A stretch of DNA of 42,004 nt from Caldifarciminota bacterium (lineage in GTDB: Bacteria; Hydrothermota; Tepidihabitantia; Tepidihabitantales; CAIPLT01). Location of the stretch: contig CAIPLT010000043.1 of NCBI GenBank assembly GCA_903865935.1, positions 1 to 42,004 on the forward strand, in the 5' to 3' direction. How positions within the stretch are numbered: the first letter of the stretch is position 1; each line of letters opens with the position of its first letter. The position numbers and the translations under genes were made by a program. The notes below the pieces were generated by a model that saw only the letters and a program-made list of their open reading frames with translations, had not been told where the DNA came from and searched no databases. Positions 8,602 to 16,697 of this stretch are shown in pieces.

Positions 8602-9423
8602 ATGAAATTTTGGGAACGATTAGGCGCAATTGACCGCAAGATAATTTATACGGTCATCGGATTAGCCGTAATAATTCCTTTAGTAACAAAACTAACTTTT
8701 CCAATTCGAGTTTCAGATACGGTACGAAATGCCTATAATTCAATTGAACGTCTGCCGGCTGGTTCAATTGTTATGATTTCAATTGACTATGACGCCGCAT
8801 CTGGACCCGAACTTCAGCCGATGTTGATTGCGGTTCTAAGGCACTGTTTCAAAAAAAATATAAAGGTTATTCTCACTGGTCATTGGGCATTAGGTTTGCC
8901 ATTAGGTGAGATTGCTTTGAATCAAGTTGCTGCTGAATATCATAAGAAATATGGTCAAGATTATATAAATATAGGCTATCGACCGGGTTACACTGCATTA
9001 ATTGTCGGCATTGGACGTGAGATTCGTGATTTTTTCTCTACTGATTATAAGCGCGTACCGATTGATAGTTTTGCATTTATGAGAAGAGTTCATAATTATA
9101 ATGAGATTAACCTATTAGTTGGACTTGAGGCTGGTGCAACTGGCGATGCTTGGGTTTTATATGCAGGTGCAAGATACGGACTAAAAATGTTCTTCGGTGC
9201 TACCGGCGTAAGTGCTCCGGATTTGTATCCATATTTACAGGCAAAACAGATTGAAGGGATACTTGCGGGCTTGCAAGGCGCGGCTGAGTACGAAACATTA
9301 ATCAATGAAAAAGGAACTGGAACTCTGGGTATGCCGACCCAGTCAGTCGTTCACGGTTTAATTATTATCTTTATCATTCTCGGTAATATCAGCTACTTTG
9401 TATTAAGGCGGAAAAAAGAATGA
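8602..9423 (+). CDS. membrane-anchored protein with an alpha/beta domain, unknown function
   Basis: 273 residues with one transmembrane helix at each end (about 15-32 and 249-267) and a ~215-residue domain between them, probably outside the cytoplasm. That domain alternates strands and helices (IVMISIDYDAAS, NIKVILTGHW, YINIGYRPGYTALIVG, INLLVGLEAGATGDAW, LAGLQGAAEYETL) and looks like a Rossmann- or crotonase/ClpP-like alpha/beta fold, but no catalytic motif is clear. ATG chosen at 8602; no ribosome-binding site is seen. Stop overlaps the next start as ATGA. Third gene of the module. Confidence 0.6.
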   Translation: MKFWERLGAIDRKIIYTVIGLAVIIPLVTKLTFPIRVSDTVRNAYNSIERLPAGSIVMISIDYDAASGPELQPMLIAVLRHCFKKNIKVILTGHWALGLPLGEIALNQVAAEYHKKYGQDYINIGYRPGYTALIVGIGREIRDFFSTDYKRVPIDSFAFMRRVHNYNEINLLVGLEAGATGDAWVLYAGARYGLKMFFGATGVSAPDLYPYLQAKQIEGILAGLQGAAEYETLINEKGTGTLGMPTQSVVHGLIIIFIILGNISYFVLRRKKE

Positions 9424-10031
9424 TTTTGCATATACTTGGCACTTGGATTGCCGCTGGTTTGACGATTGCAATCTTTTCATTCCTGTACAAAGATAATCCG
9501 TTTTATAAGTTTGCTGAACATCTTTATGTCGGAGTCTCAGCTGGATTTGGCGTTATTTATGTCTGGGCATTTGACCTAAAACCGATGCTTGTTGACCGAT
9601 TTATATCTGAACATGGGGTCGAACGTTGGATTTTATTAGTTCCAGCGATTCTGGGTATTTTAATGCTTACCCGCTGGACCGAGAAATACGCTTATATATC
9701 TCGGTTGCCAATTGCGTTTACTGTCGGAATTGGTGCGGGATTGGGAATTACTGGAAGTGTTCAGGGCTTCTTATTACCACAAATGCAGGCAACTCTTTTA
9801 CCGTTAACAACGATAAATAATGTAATATTGGTGATTGGGGTTGTAACGACAATTCTTTATTTTTATTTCTCCCACGAATTTAAGGGAGCGAGCAATATAA
9901 TATTGCGCGTGGCAATAGTTTTCATCATGGTTTCATTCGGCGCGTCATTCGGTTATACGGTGATGGCGCGTATATCTCTCTTAATCGGCAGAATGTTTTT
10001 CCTTTTGTCCGATTGGCTTCATATCATATAA
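9420..10031 (+). CDS. polytopic membrane protein, last gene of the module
   Basis: 203 residues with about six predicted transmembrane helices (near 5-22, 30-50, 70-86, 98-120, 128-149, 158-195). Glycine-rich helices (VGVSAGFGVIY, GIGAGLGITGS) suggest close helix packing or a channel-like core; this is inference. No named family recognised. Translation is coupled to the preceding gene through ATGA overlap. After it, coding stops until the insertion sequence. Confidence 0.6.
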   Translation: MILHILGTWIAAGLTIAIFSFLYKDNPFYKFAEHLYVGVSAGFGVIYVWAFDLKPMLVDRFISEHGVERWILLVPAILGILMLTRWTEKYAYISRLPIAFTVGIGAGLGITGSVQGFLLPQMQATLLPLTTINNVILVIGVVTTILYFYFSHEFKGASNIILRVAIVFIMVSFGASFGYTVMARISLLIGRMFFLLSDWLHII

Positions 10032-10300
10032 TTCAATTAATTCATTAGTTTTTTCCAAGAATAGTGGTTTATACGCTGATAAATCCCGCGATAGATTTCC
10101 TGTTCAATGACCTGAAATATCCTGTGTTATACTTCGTGAAATGATTCGTGATAGATTTACTTATAGATAGAGAAATAATATTTGTAACAAATGGATTGAT
10201 TTCTTCTATATTTTATGCTGAAATAAATAGGTTAATCAATCCAAAAAACAAACGCATAACTACTTTCCTTTATGATTTCATACCCGATGGGGGGAATTCT
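10032..10300. other. noncoding spacer before the insertion sequence
   Basis: About 270 bp without a supportable gene. It contains a perfect 10-bp inverted repeat, TGGATTGATT (10192-10201) and AATCAATCCA (10234-10243), with a 32-nt loop, and scattered CCTGT words around 10095-10130 that recall the repeat at 8547-8586. A run of six G at 10289-10294 lies just outside the IS inverted repeat. Confidence 0.4.
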
Positions 10301-10311
10301 GAGGCTGTGCA
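10301..10311 (+). repeat. left terminal inverted repeat of the IS
   Basis: GAGGCTGTGCA, exact inverse complement of 11804-11814. It lies about 180 bp beyond the transposase stop codon. Confidence 0.75.
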
Positions 10312-10488
10312 TTAATCAAGAAAAAATCGTTCTTATTCCCTTAAAATTCGACGCTTTTATGAAAAAACCACAAACCCAGTTTCCCTTGATTGGCTATGCC
10401 CCAGGTTAACTAATTTAGCATGCCGGTTATCTTTACTCATTTCATCATCGCTGCTCTCATTCTCTTCGCCTCATCACAGTCACCCCGT

Positions 10489-11728
10489 TCACGTTGCCAA
10501 TTGCATGTACCTCGTCATATTATACGCTAAACAGATAAAGGTCCACTCACAACCCACTTTCACAAGCCCCCGCAACTTAAACCTCCGTAATCTTAATCGC
10601 TCCTTGATAAAACTAATAATCCGCTCCACGGTTGAGCTCCGCCTGCTTAATAATTCTTTGCCTTTCTCGCTATTTGCCCGCCGCTTTACTGCTGCGGTCG
10701 CCGGGCTTTTCGATCCGGTGTTTATTGGCAAGAGCAGTTTCTTTACCCCAAGTGTTTCTGCTTCCGTGATGTTCTTATCTTTATAATATCCGCCGTCCGT
10801 AACATAGGCGCCTTTAATCTCTGTAACCGCTAAATTGCTCTTTACTTCCTCAATCACCGGTATCAACCGGTTCACATCAGTCGGCTCATTGCTTACTTCT
10901 TTGCCAATAATAATCTGACTATCCCCCTCAATACAAATCTGGGCAGTATATGCCGGCTCAATTCTCTTAGTGTTTTTATCAACAAGCATATATTGGCAAG
11001 ACGGATCAGTCACCGATGCCTGAGCGTCTTGTGGACGGCATTGCTCCCGATCCTTCTTCTTTAGGCTCTTCCTCCGCTCCGCAATCCGCGCCCACATGCC
11101 TTACCGCTGATTCAATCGTATGTAACCGTCTCTTCAGCCGTTGCGCTCTTTTTTTACCCGTCTGAGTCCCGGTCTCAGTACTGTTTTCACCATCAGCTAT
11201 AAATTGCTGATAAGCAAGCCTGGACTCCTCTAATTTCCGTTCCAGCTTATCTTTCTTCATAAACGACTGATGCGAAACATCAGCCATGATTTTGGTCCCG
11301 TCTTGGAAAAAGACCTTTGATTTTATTAAACCGGCTTGGTCTAATACCACAACCATCTGACAAAAGGCATCTTCTAATGCCTGAGTATGGTTGGCGCGAA
11401 AATGAGCCAAACTGCGGTATTCCGGCGTGATATCACCGCACAGCCAAATTAAATCAGCTCTCGTCTTACAGGCTTCGGCCAGTTGCCGGCAACTATTAAT
11501 GCCCTCACTATAAGCATAAACCCAAAGACATAATAATACTCCCGGATCATTGGCGGGCCGTCCCTCACTGTCTTCGGTGATTTTATAATCGTCGTATAAA
11601 GCTTTTAAATCCAAATCCCCACAAACTTTCCAAAAGAATCGAACCGGGTGATCCTGAGGGACTAATTTTTCAATATCCAATGATTGAAACCTTAATTGTA
11701 CACGGTTAGGTTTAATAAAATGAGACAT
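10489..11728 (-). pseudogene. IS1182-family DDE transposase, frameshifted
   Basis: Two overlapping reading frames make one transposase. The first part (11728-11006) has the N-terminal domain (LDLKALY, ANDPGVLLCLWVYAYSEG) and the first catalytic Asp (FFQDGTKIMADVS). The second (10489-11097, open back to a stop at 11101-11103) carries the second Asp (YVTDGGYYKDKN) and the Glu region (STVERIISFIKERLRLRR). The join requires a +1 shift between 11103 and 11006, most likely at the RH/MW junction near 11097, where one extra base would explain it. GGGAGG at 11733-11738 precedes the ATG. Either the gene is dead, uses frameshifting, or the base is a sequencing error; I favour inactivation. Confidence 0.8.
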
Positions 11729-11803
11729 GTCGCCTCCCGAATATTAAAACCATAATTCAGTATAAGCTCAAATACTTATTACGCTAGCCTAAAACATATA
11801 TTT

Positions 11804-11814
11804 TGCACAGCCTC
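11804..11814 (-). repeat. right terminal inverted repeat of the IS
   Basis: Inverse complement of 10301-10311; 76 bp upstream of the transposase start codon, so the transposase promoter probably lies between them. Confidence 0.75.
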
Positions 11815-11825
11815 ATACTACCCCC

Positions 11826-12011
11826 TGTTCAGGAGGATTTTGAATTAAGAATATGGAATTTATGATGTTAGATAAAAATTTCGCTTAATTTTTTGTTATA
11901 TTGACGATATAAGTTTACAAGTGTGCCATAAATGTTTAAATGTGACATGTCGTATTAAATTCTATATGACAGAAACACTCGTAACGACTCTGTATTCGCA
12001 GTATATTTTTC
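11826..12011. other. noncoding spacer between the IS and ogt
   Basis: AT-rich, no open frame with coding character. A TTGACG at 11901-11906 lacks a matching -10 box. I see no RNA structure or remnant gene here. Confidence 0.3.
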
Positions 12012-12039
12012 TTGATTTTTGTGTAATAACGAATATACT
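12012..12039 (+). promoter_or_regulatory. promoter directly upstream of ogt
   Basis: TTGATT (12012-12017), 16 nt, TATACT (12034-12039), then 6 nt to the ATG at 12046. Transcription should start at the A of the start codon, and no Shine-Dalgarno sequence exists, predicting a leaderless mRNA. Confidence 0.6.
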
Positions 12040-12045
12040 TTTATT

Positions 12046-12507
12046 ATGTATATAATAACTACAAAATATGGAAATATTGGAATAGAAGCTACTACCAAGG
12101 GTATATCCAAGCTTATTCTTAATGCTAAATCAAGCAGGGGACAGGTTAATAAAAAGATTGATAAAAATATTCAAAAACTCGCAAACCAATTAAAAGACTA
12201 TTTTCAAGGGAAAAAGGTAAACTTTGATGTTAAGCTTGACCTTGACCGTTTTCCTGACTTTTCTCAAAAGGTCTGGAAACAAGCGAGAAATATTTCATTT
12301 GGTAAAACTACTACATACGGCGAGATTGCAAAGAAAATCGGTCGTCCGAATGCAAGCCGAGCAGTCGGACAGGTATTGGGCGCTAATCCGATCGCAATCG
12401 TCATTCCCTGCCATCGGGTTATCCGAAAAGATAAATCTTTAGCCGGCTTTACCTATGGTCTGAAATGGAAAAAGACTTTGTTAGATATTGAAAGAAGTAA
12501 ACACTGA
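12046..12507 (+). CDS. ogt: methylated-DNA--protein-cysteine methyltransferase
   Basis: Suicide DNA-repair protein that moves the methyl group of O6-methylguanine to its own cysteine. 153 residues from the ATG at 12046; the core holds the helix-turn-helix region TTYGEIAKKIGRPNASRAVG and the active-site PCHRV with Cys122, followed by GFTYGLKWKKTLLDIE. A TTG 27 nt upstream is in frame but lies inside the promoter, so ATG is preferred. The last codons (Lys-His-stop) lie where a dispersed repeat begins. The next gene, a metallo-hydrolase, starts 79 nt downstream. Confidence 0.92.
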   Translation: MYIITTKYGNIGIEATTKGISKLILNAKSSRGQVNKKIDKNIQKLANQLKDYFQGKKVNFDVKLDLDRFPDFSQKVWKQARNISFGKTTTYGEIAKKIGRPNASRAVGQVLGANPIAIVIPCHRVIRKDKSLAGFTYGLKWKKTLLDIERSKH

Positions 12508-12576
12508 AACCACTGAAAAACACAGAAAACATAGCCCAGCACATATTCTCTCGGCGTTCTCTGCGGACTCTGCGGT
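12501..12576. repeat. dispersed repeat of the CACTGAAAAACACAG...CTCTGCGG type
   Basis: A stretch with the wording of a widespread intergenic repeat: two ACTGAAA units (12502-12516), CACAGAAAAC, then TCTCGGCGTTCTCTGCGG and CTCTGCGG near its end. It fills the gap between ogt and the metallo-hydrolase and overlaps the last bases of ogt, providing its TGA stop. It also creates an open frame fused upstream of the hydrolase, which would give a spurious N-terminal extension if used as the start. Confidence 0.55.
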
Positions 12577-12586
12577 AATTAATATT

Positions 12587-13219
12587 ATGAGCCAAGTAAT
12601 CAGAATTGTTGTTGGTGAGATTGCAACTAACTGCTATCTGTTGTATTCTAACGAAGAGATTGCCGTGATTGACCCGGGTTTTGAAGGGATAAAAATTCTT
12701 GAAAAAGCAAGCACGCTTGAAGGTAAAATCACCCGTATTATAAACACCCATGGTCATATCGACCACATTAGTGCGAATAAGACGATTAAACAAGCGACTG
12801 ATGCCAAGATTTATATTCATAAAGACGATGCCGATTTACTTACTCACGCCAGCAAAAATTTATCTTTACTCATCGGTGAATTTATTCAGTCTTCACCAGC
12901 TGATGTCATTGTTAATGACGGTGATGTTATTAAAGTTGGACAGGTTGAACTAAAGGTTGTTCACACACCGGGTCATACCAAAGGCGGAATTTGTCTTTTG
13001 GCAGATAAATTTGCTTTTACTGGTGATACTTTGTTCTTTGATTCAATCGGCAGAACTGATTTTCCTGATTCGGATGAAAAGATGATGTTTGAATCTTTGA
13101 AAAAATTACAGAATATGTTGACTGACGATACGATTGTTTATCCCGGACACGGAGAATGGGGTAATTTTTCCGAAATCAAACGGGTCAACCCGTTTCTTTC
13201 AATGGCAAGTGAAGACTGA
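12587..13219 (+). CDS. metallo-beta-lactamase-fold hydrolase, glyoxalase II-like
   Basis: 210 residues from the ATG at 12587. The dinuclear metal site is visible: THGHIDH (54-60), HTPGHTKGG with its His, TGDTLF with its Asp, and a final His in YPGHGEWG. This is the compact class of glyoxalase-II-like or thioesterase hydrolases; the substrate cannot be told from sequence. An upstream TTG would add 33 residues translated from the dispersed repeat and is rejected. There is no clear Shine-Dalgarno sequence. Possibly cotranscribed with ogt. Confidence 0.85.
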   Translation: MSQVIRIVVGEIATNCYLLYSNEEIAVIDPGFEGIKILEKASTLEGKITRIINTHGHIDHISANKTIKQATDAKIYIHKDDADLLTHASKNLSLLIGEFIQSSPADVIVNDGDVIKVGQVELKVVHTPGHTKGGICLLADKFAFTGDTLFFDSIGRTDFPDSDEKMMFESLKKLQNMLTDDTIVYPGHGEWGNFSEIKRVNPFLSMASED

Positions 13220-13231
13220 TAATATTAAATA

Positions 13232-13259
13232 TTGACAACTTGAAATAAATGAGCATAAT
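13232..13259 (+). promoter_or_regulatory. promoter of the inositol-3-phosphate synthase gene
   Basis: TTGACA (13232-13237), 16 nt, CATAAT (13254-13259). Predicted leader of about 70 nt ending in a strong GGAGG, unlike the leaderless units in this window. Confidence 0.55.
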
Positions 13260-13338
13260 TGATAAAAGTAAATAAAATGAGCAATTTAGATAATAACATG
13301 ATATATAGATTTATTTTATTTTGTATTTTGGAGGCAAA

Positions 13339-14427
13339 ATGTCAAAGATAAAAGTTGCGATTATCGGTGTTGGAAACTGTGCTTCAAGTCTGGTGCAAGG
13401 TGTTCACTTCTACAAGAATGCTAAAGAAGGCGAATTAATTCCGGGTCTCATGCATGTAAATTTAGGGGGTTATCATATCAGTGATATTGAATTTGTCTGC
13501 GGAATTGATGTTGACAAGCGAAAAGTCGGCAAAGATTTAGCACAGGCGATATATACTTATCCCAATAACACCTATAAATTCGCGGAGGTACCGAAAAAGA
13601 ATGTTAAAATTCTACGCGGTATGACGCATGACGGACTTGGTTATTACCTTTCCAAAATCATTGAAAAAGCGCCTGGACCGACTGCAGATATCGTCCGCGC
13701 TTTGCGTGAGACTAAAACCGATGTGGTAATTAACTTTCTGCCGGTTGGTTCAGAAGAAGCAACTAAATGGTATGTCGAGCAGGTTCTGGAAGCGGGCTGC
13801 GCGTTGGTTAATTGTATACCGGTATTTATCGCTTCGCAGAAATACTGGCATAATCGGTTCAAGGAAAAGAAATTGCCGGTGATCGGTGACGATATTAAAT
13901 CGCAGGTCGGTGCAACGATAGTCCATCGGATGTTGGTTTCATTATTCCAGGACCGCGGTGTAAAAATACTGAGAACATCGCAGTTAAATGTTGGTGGTAA
14001 TACTGATTTTATGAACATGCTTGAGCGTTCGCGTCTTGAATCAAAGAAAAAATCGAAGACCGGTGCGGTCACTTCATTGATGAAATACGATATCGGCAAA
14101 GATAATATTTACATCGGACCGTCAGATTATATTGCCTGGTTGACTGACAGAAAATGGGCGTATATGCGTATGGAAGGTCAGACTTTTGGAAATGTACCGT
14201 TAAATATTGAACTCAAACTTGAAGTTTGGGACTCACCAAATTCAGCCGGTGTGGTTATTGACGCGATTCGATGTGCAAAATTAGCATTGGATAATAAATT
14301 AACAGGAAGCATGATTGAACCATCAAGTTATTTTATGAAAACACCGCCGGTTCAGTTCCCGGATAATATATGCCGAGAAAAGACCGAAGGCTTTATTAAA
14401 AAGTTTGGTAAAAAATCCAAAGCATAA
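13339..14427 (+). CDS. ino1: inositol-3-phosphate synthase
   Basis: Converts glucose 6-phosphate to 1D-myo-inositol 3-phosphate with NAD as tightly cycling cofactor. 362 residues from the ATG at 13339, set by GGAGG (13330-13334); an upstream in-frame start would swallow that site. The N-terminal nucleotide-binding motif is [16 protein letters not shown]. The catalytic/dimerisation region has [26 protein letters not shown], and a late [22 protein letters not shown], as in the short archaeal and actinobacterial-type enzymes. Downstream tmk and ctpA are tightly spaced, so the three may share the upstream promoter. Together with the sphingolipid-type genes at 20833-23234, this suggests inositol-containing lipids, though inositol could also serve as a compatible solute (di-myo-inositol phosphate). 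Confidence 0.9.
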   Translation: MSKIKVAIIGVGNCASSLVQGVHFYKNAKEGELIPGLMHVNLGGYHISDIEFVCGIDVDKRKVGKDLAQAIYTYPNNTYKFAEVPKKNVKILRGMTHDGLGYYLSKIIEKAPGPTADIVRALRETKTDVVINFLPVGSEEATKWYVEQVLEAGCALVNCIPVFIASQKYWHNRFKEKKLPVIGDDIKSQVGATIVHRMLVSLFQDRGVKILRTSQLNVGGNTDFMNMLERSRLESKKKSKTGAVTSLMKYDIGKDNIYIGPSDYIAWLTDRKWAYMRMEGQTFGNVPLNIELKLEVWDSPNSAGVVIDAIRCAKLALDNKLTGSMIEPSSYFMKTPPVQFPDNICREKTEGFIKKFGKKSKA

Positions 14428-14440
14428 CTGATTATGTCCG

Positions 14441-15082
14441 ATGCGTGGTGTATTAATCGCATTTGAAGGAATTGAAGGTTCGGGTAAAACAACTCAGGCA
14501 AAACTTTTATATGCTTACTTGCAAGAAAAATCAATTTCGTGTATTTATACTCAGGAACCAGGGGGCACTGTAATTGGCGAGCAAATTCGGGATATTCTTT
14601 TGGATGTCAAGAATAAAAAGATGCACCGCAAGACTGAACTCCTGCTGTATCTTGCCAATCGAGCGCAGCATGTCTATGAAAAACTTATGCCCGAGCTTAA
14701 TAAAGGCACTGTGATAATCACCGACCGTTTTTCGCTTTCTTCAATGGCGTATCAAGGAAATGCCAGAGATTTCTCATTCAAGGTCGTGTCGCGATTAAAT
14801 AAATTTGCCGTTGATAATGTGAAACCGGATTTAACGATTCTGGTTGATTTACCGGTCTCAGTCGGCTTAGACCGAACTGAAAAGAGAAGCGGTAATAATA
14901 TCGACCGCCTGGAAAAAGAGAAAGCTGAGTTTCACGAGAAAGTGCGTAGCGCTTATCTTAATCTCGCAAAACGGGCACCGAAAAAAATCTGGGTTTTCTC
15001 GGGTACCAAATCCGAACAAATTTTACACAAGGAAATTAAAGAAAAAGTTGAATTATTTTTGACAGAAAGAGGTATCATATAA
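14441..15082 (+). CDS. tmk: thymidylate kinase
   Basis: Phosphorylates dTMP to dTDP. 213 residues with the P-loop GIEGSGKTT (10-18), the QEPGGT motif (38-43) and DRFS (95-98), which replaces the common DRY. The LID-like segment KRSGNNIDRLE lies near 148-158. It begins 13 nt after ino1 with no evident Shine-Dalgarno and its stop overlaps the ctpA start as TAATG. Confidence 0.93.
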   Translation: MRGVLIAFEGIEGSGKTTQAKLLYAYLQEKSISCIYTQEPGGTVIGEQIRDILLDVKNKKMHRKTELLLYLANRAQHVYEKLMPELNKGTVIITDRFSLSSMAYQGNARDFSFKVVSRLNKFAVDNVKPDLTILVDLPVSVGLDRTEKRSGNNIDRLEKEKAEFHEKVRSAYLNLAKRAPKKIWVFSGTKSEQILHKEIKEKVELFLTERGII

Positions 15083-16632
15083 TGTCTTGTAAAAATCCAA
15101 AATTTAAAACGACCGTCACGGTTGTGTTAATCATTGCGGTTTTTGCCGGCGGCATTGTCTCGGCAAAACTATGGGCACAACGGGCAAATAATCTTAACGA
15201 AGCGCTACGCCGCTTCAGCTTTATTCTGAATCTGGTTATCAACGATTATGTTGAGGATGTCGATTCCGAAAAATTAGTCAAAGCAGCGATTAACGGCATG
15301 CTTGATGCATTAGACCCTTACTCAAACTTTCTGGAAGCTGACGAGTATAACAATTTAAAGACAACGCTTGATGCTCAGTTTGGTGGCATTGGTATTTATA
15401 TCGGAATCAGAAATGGTTTTCCATCAGTCATTTCTCCAATTGAGGGTACCCCGGCATACAAAGTCGGGCTTAGAGCTGGTGATGAAATAGTTAAGATTGA
15501 GGGAAAAACTACTGAAGGAAAGGCAATTCAGGATGTAATGAAATTATTGCGCGGGACACCTGGAACAAAAGTCAATATTTCGTGCCAGCGGGAAGGTGTG
15601 TCAAGCTTACTCGATTTTACGATTGTCCGGGATACAATCAAAATTAAAGCGGTTCCGTATGCAGGTAAAGTGGCTCCGGAAATAGGTTATGTGCGTCTTG
15701 CCGATTTTTCAAAAGTTGCACGTAGCGAGCTGGAATCGGCAATTGATTCACTATTCAACCAAGAAGGCGTGAAGAAACTAATTTTTGATTTACGCTCTAA
15801 TCCGGGCGGATATTTACAGGAAGGTTTTGAAGTATCTGACTTGTTTTTACCACCGGGTAAACTGGTTGTTGTCTCCAAAGGACGGAAATTAGAATCAAAA
15901 CATGAATTTGTAGCAGTCGAGCCGGATAAACACGGTGACTTTCCATTAATTGTTTTAGTTGACCGAGGTTCTGCTTCAGCAGCAGAAATTGTCGCCGGCG
16001 CTTTACAGGACTGGGAACGCGGTTTTATTTTCGGAGACACAACATTTGGTAAAGGCTCGGTACAGAATATTACACCAATCGACGAAGGCTCGGCAATAAA
16101 AATGACTAATGCATATTGGTATACACCGTGCGGTCGTTGCATCAATCGTCCGAATCAAGGTGTTGCGGTAATACATGACTCGAGTAACGCTAAAAAGAAG
16201 TATCACACATTAGGTTCGCAGAAACGCGAAATTTACGGTGGTGGTGGCATTGCACCGGACTTTTATATGCAATACGAACGTCTTAATGATTTTGAAGCAA
16301 AACTGGTAATCCAGGGAGTATTCTTTGATTTTGCGGTGAAATATACCGCTTATCATAAAGATCTCACGCCCGAATTTCAGGTTAGTGATGAGATGATAAC
16401 TGATTTTAAGAACCTGGTTAAAGAGAAAAAGATTGAATTTACTGAGGGAAAGTTTGATTCAAGTAAAACCTATATCAAACAGGAAATCGAACGCGAGTTA
16501 AAAGGTAAACTTGGTGGAATGAATGCCGATTATGCAGTGAGAGTGAAAAACGACGTACAGATTCAAAAAGCAATAACATTACTGCAAAAAGCTAATACTA
16601 ACCAGGATTTGTTTAAAGAGATTAAGAAGTAA
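15082..16632 (+). CDS. ctpA: carboxy-terminal processing protease (S41)
   Basis: Periplasmic serine protease that trims proteins from their C-terminus. 516 residues: signal anchor (11-28), a helical N-terminal part with DALDPYSNFL, a PDZ domain (about 95-185; GIGIYIGIRNG, GLRAGDEI) and an S41 catalytic domain. The Ser-Lys dyad is Ser299 in GSASAAEI and Lys324 in TFGKGSVQ, at the 25-residue spacing usual in the family. The last ~130 residues are a less conserved helical tail. Overlaps tmk by one base (TAATG). Confidence 0.92.
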   Translation: MSCKNPKFKTTVTVVLIIAVFAGGIVSAKLWAQRANNLNEALRRFSFILNLVINDYVEDVDSEKLVKAAINGMLDALDPYSNFLEADEYNNLKTTLDAQFGGIGIYIGIRNGFPSVISPIEGTPAYKVGLRAGDEIVKIEGKTTEGKAIQDVMKLLRGTPGTKVNISCQREGVSSLLDFTIVRDTIKIKAVPYAGKVAPEIGYVRLADFSKVARSELESAIDSLFNQEGVKKLIFDLRSNPGGYLQEGFEVSDLFLPPGKLVVVSKGRKLESKHEFVAVEPDKHGDFPLIVLVDRGSASAAEIVAGALQDWERGFIFGDTTFGKGSVQNITPIDEGSAIKMTNAYWYTPCGRCINRPNQGVAVIHDSSNAKKKYHTLGSQKREIYGGGGIAPDFYMQYERLNDFEAKLVIQGVFFDFAVKYTAYHKDLTPEFQVSDEMITDFKNLVKEKKIEFTEGKFDSSKTYIKQEIERELKGKLGGMNADYAVRVKNDVQIQKAITLLQKANTNQDLFKEIKK

Positions 16633-16654
16633 ATTTCGGCATTTTATTATCGTC

Positions 16655-16694
16655 GAATTCTAAACATAAACATATTCCTGAATGTTTAGAACGA
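16655..16694. promoter_or_regulatory. long hairpin between ctpA and the lipoprotein gene
   Basis: TTCTAAACAT (16658-16667) pairs perfectly with ATGTTTAGAA (16682-16691) around a 14-nt loop; three more pairs (TCG/CGA) form beyond a two-base bulge. There is no U-tract after it, so it is not a standard terminator. It ends 3-7 nt before the ATG of the next gene, a place where it could be an operator or a translation-limiting hairpin. That role is inferred. Confidence 0.5.
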
Positions 16695-16697
16695 TTT

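Larger units (their letters stand above)
10301..11814 (-). mobile_element. IS1182-like insertion sequence
   Basis: A ~1.5-kb element bounded by perfect 11-bp terminal inverted repeats, GAGGCTGTGCA at 10301-10311 and its complement at 11804-11814. The similarity extends outward: both ends are preceded, in the outward direction, by about ten partly matching bases and then a G run (10289-10294 left; C run 11821-11825 right), so the true ends could be near 10290 and 11825. No target-site duplication is evident in either case. The transposase gene runs leftwards. The element is less AT-rich than its neighbours, consistent with arrival by transfer. Confidence 0.8.

Noticed and set aside
12019-12045. 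TTG start for ogt
   Set aside because: The codons lie between the -35 and -10 boxes of a good promoter and have no family similarity.
12488-12586. N-terminal extension of the metallo-hydrolase from an upstream TTG
   Set aside because: The 33 codons are a translation of a dispersed DNA repeat and overlap ogt; the protein family starts at the ATG at 12587.
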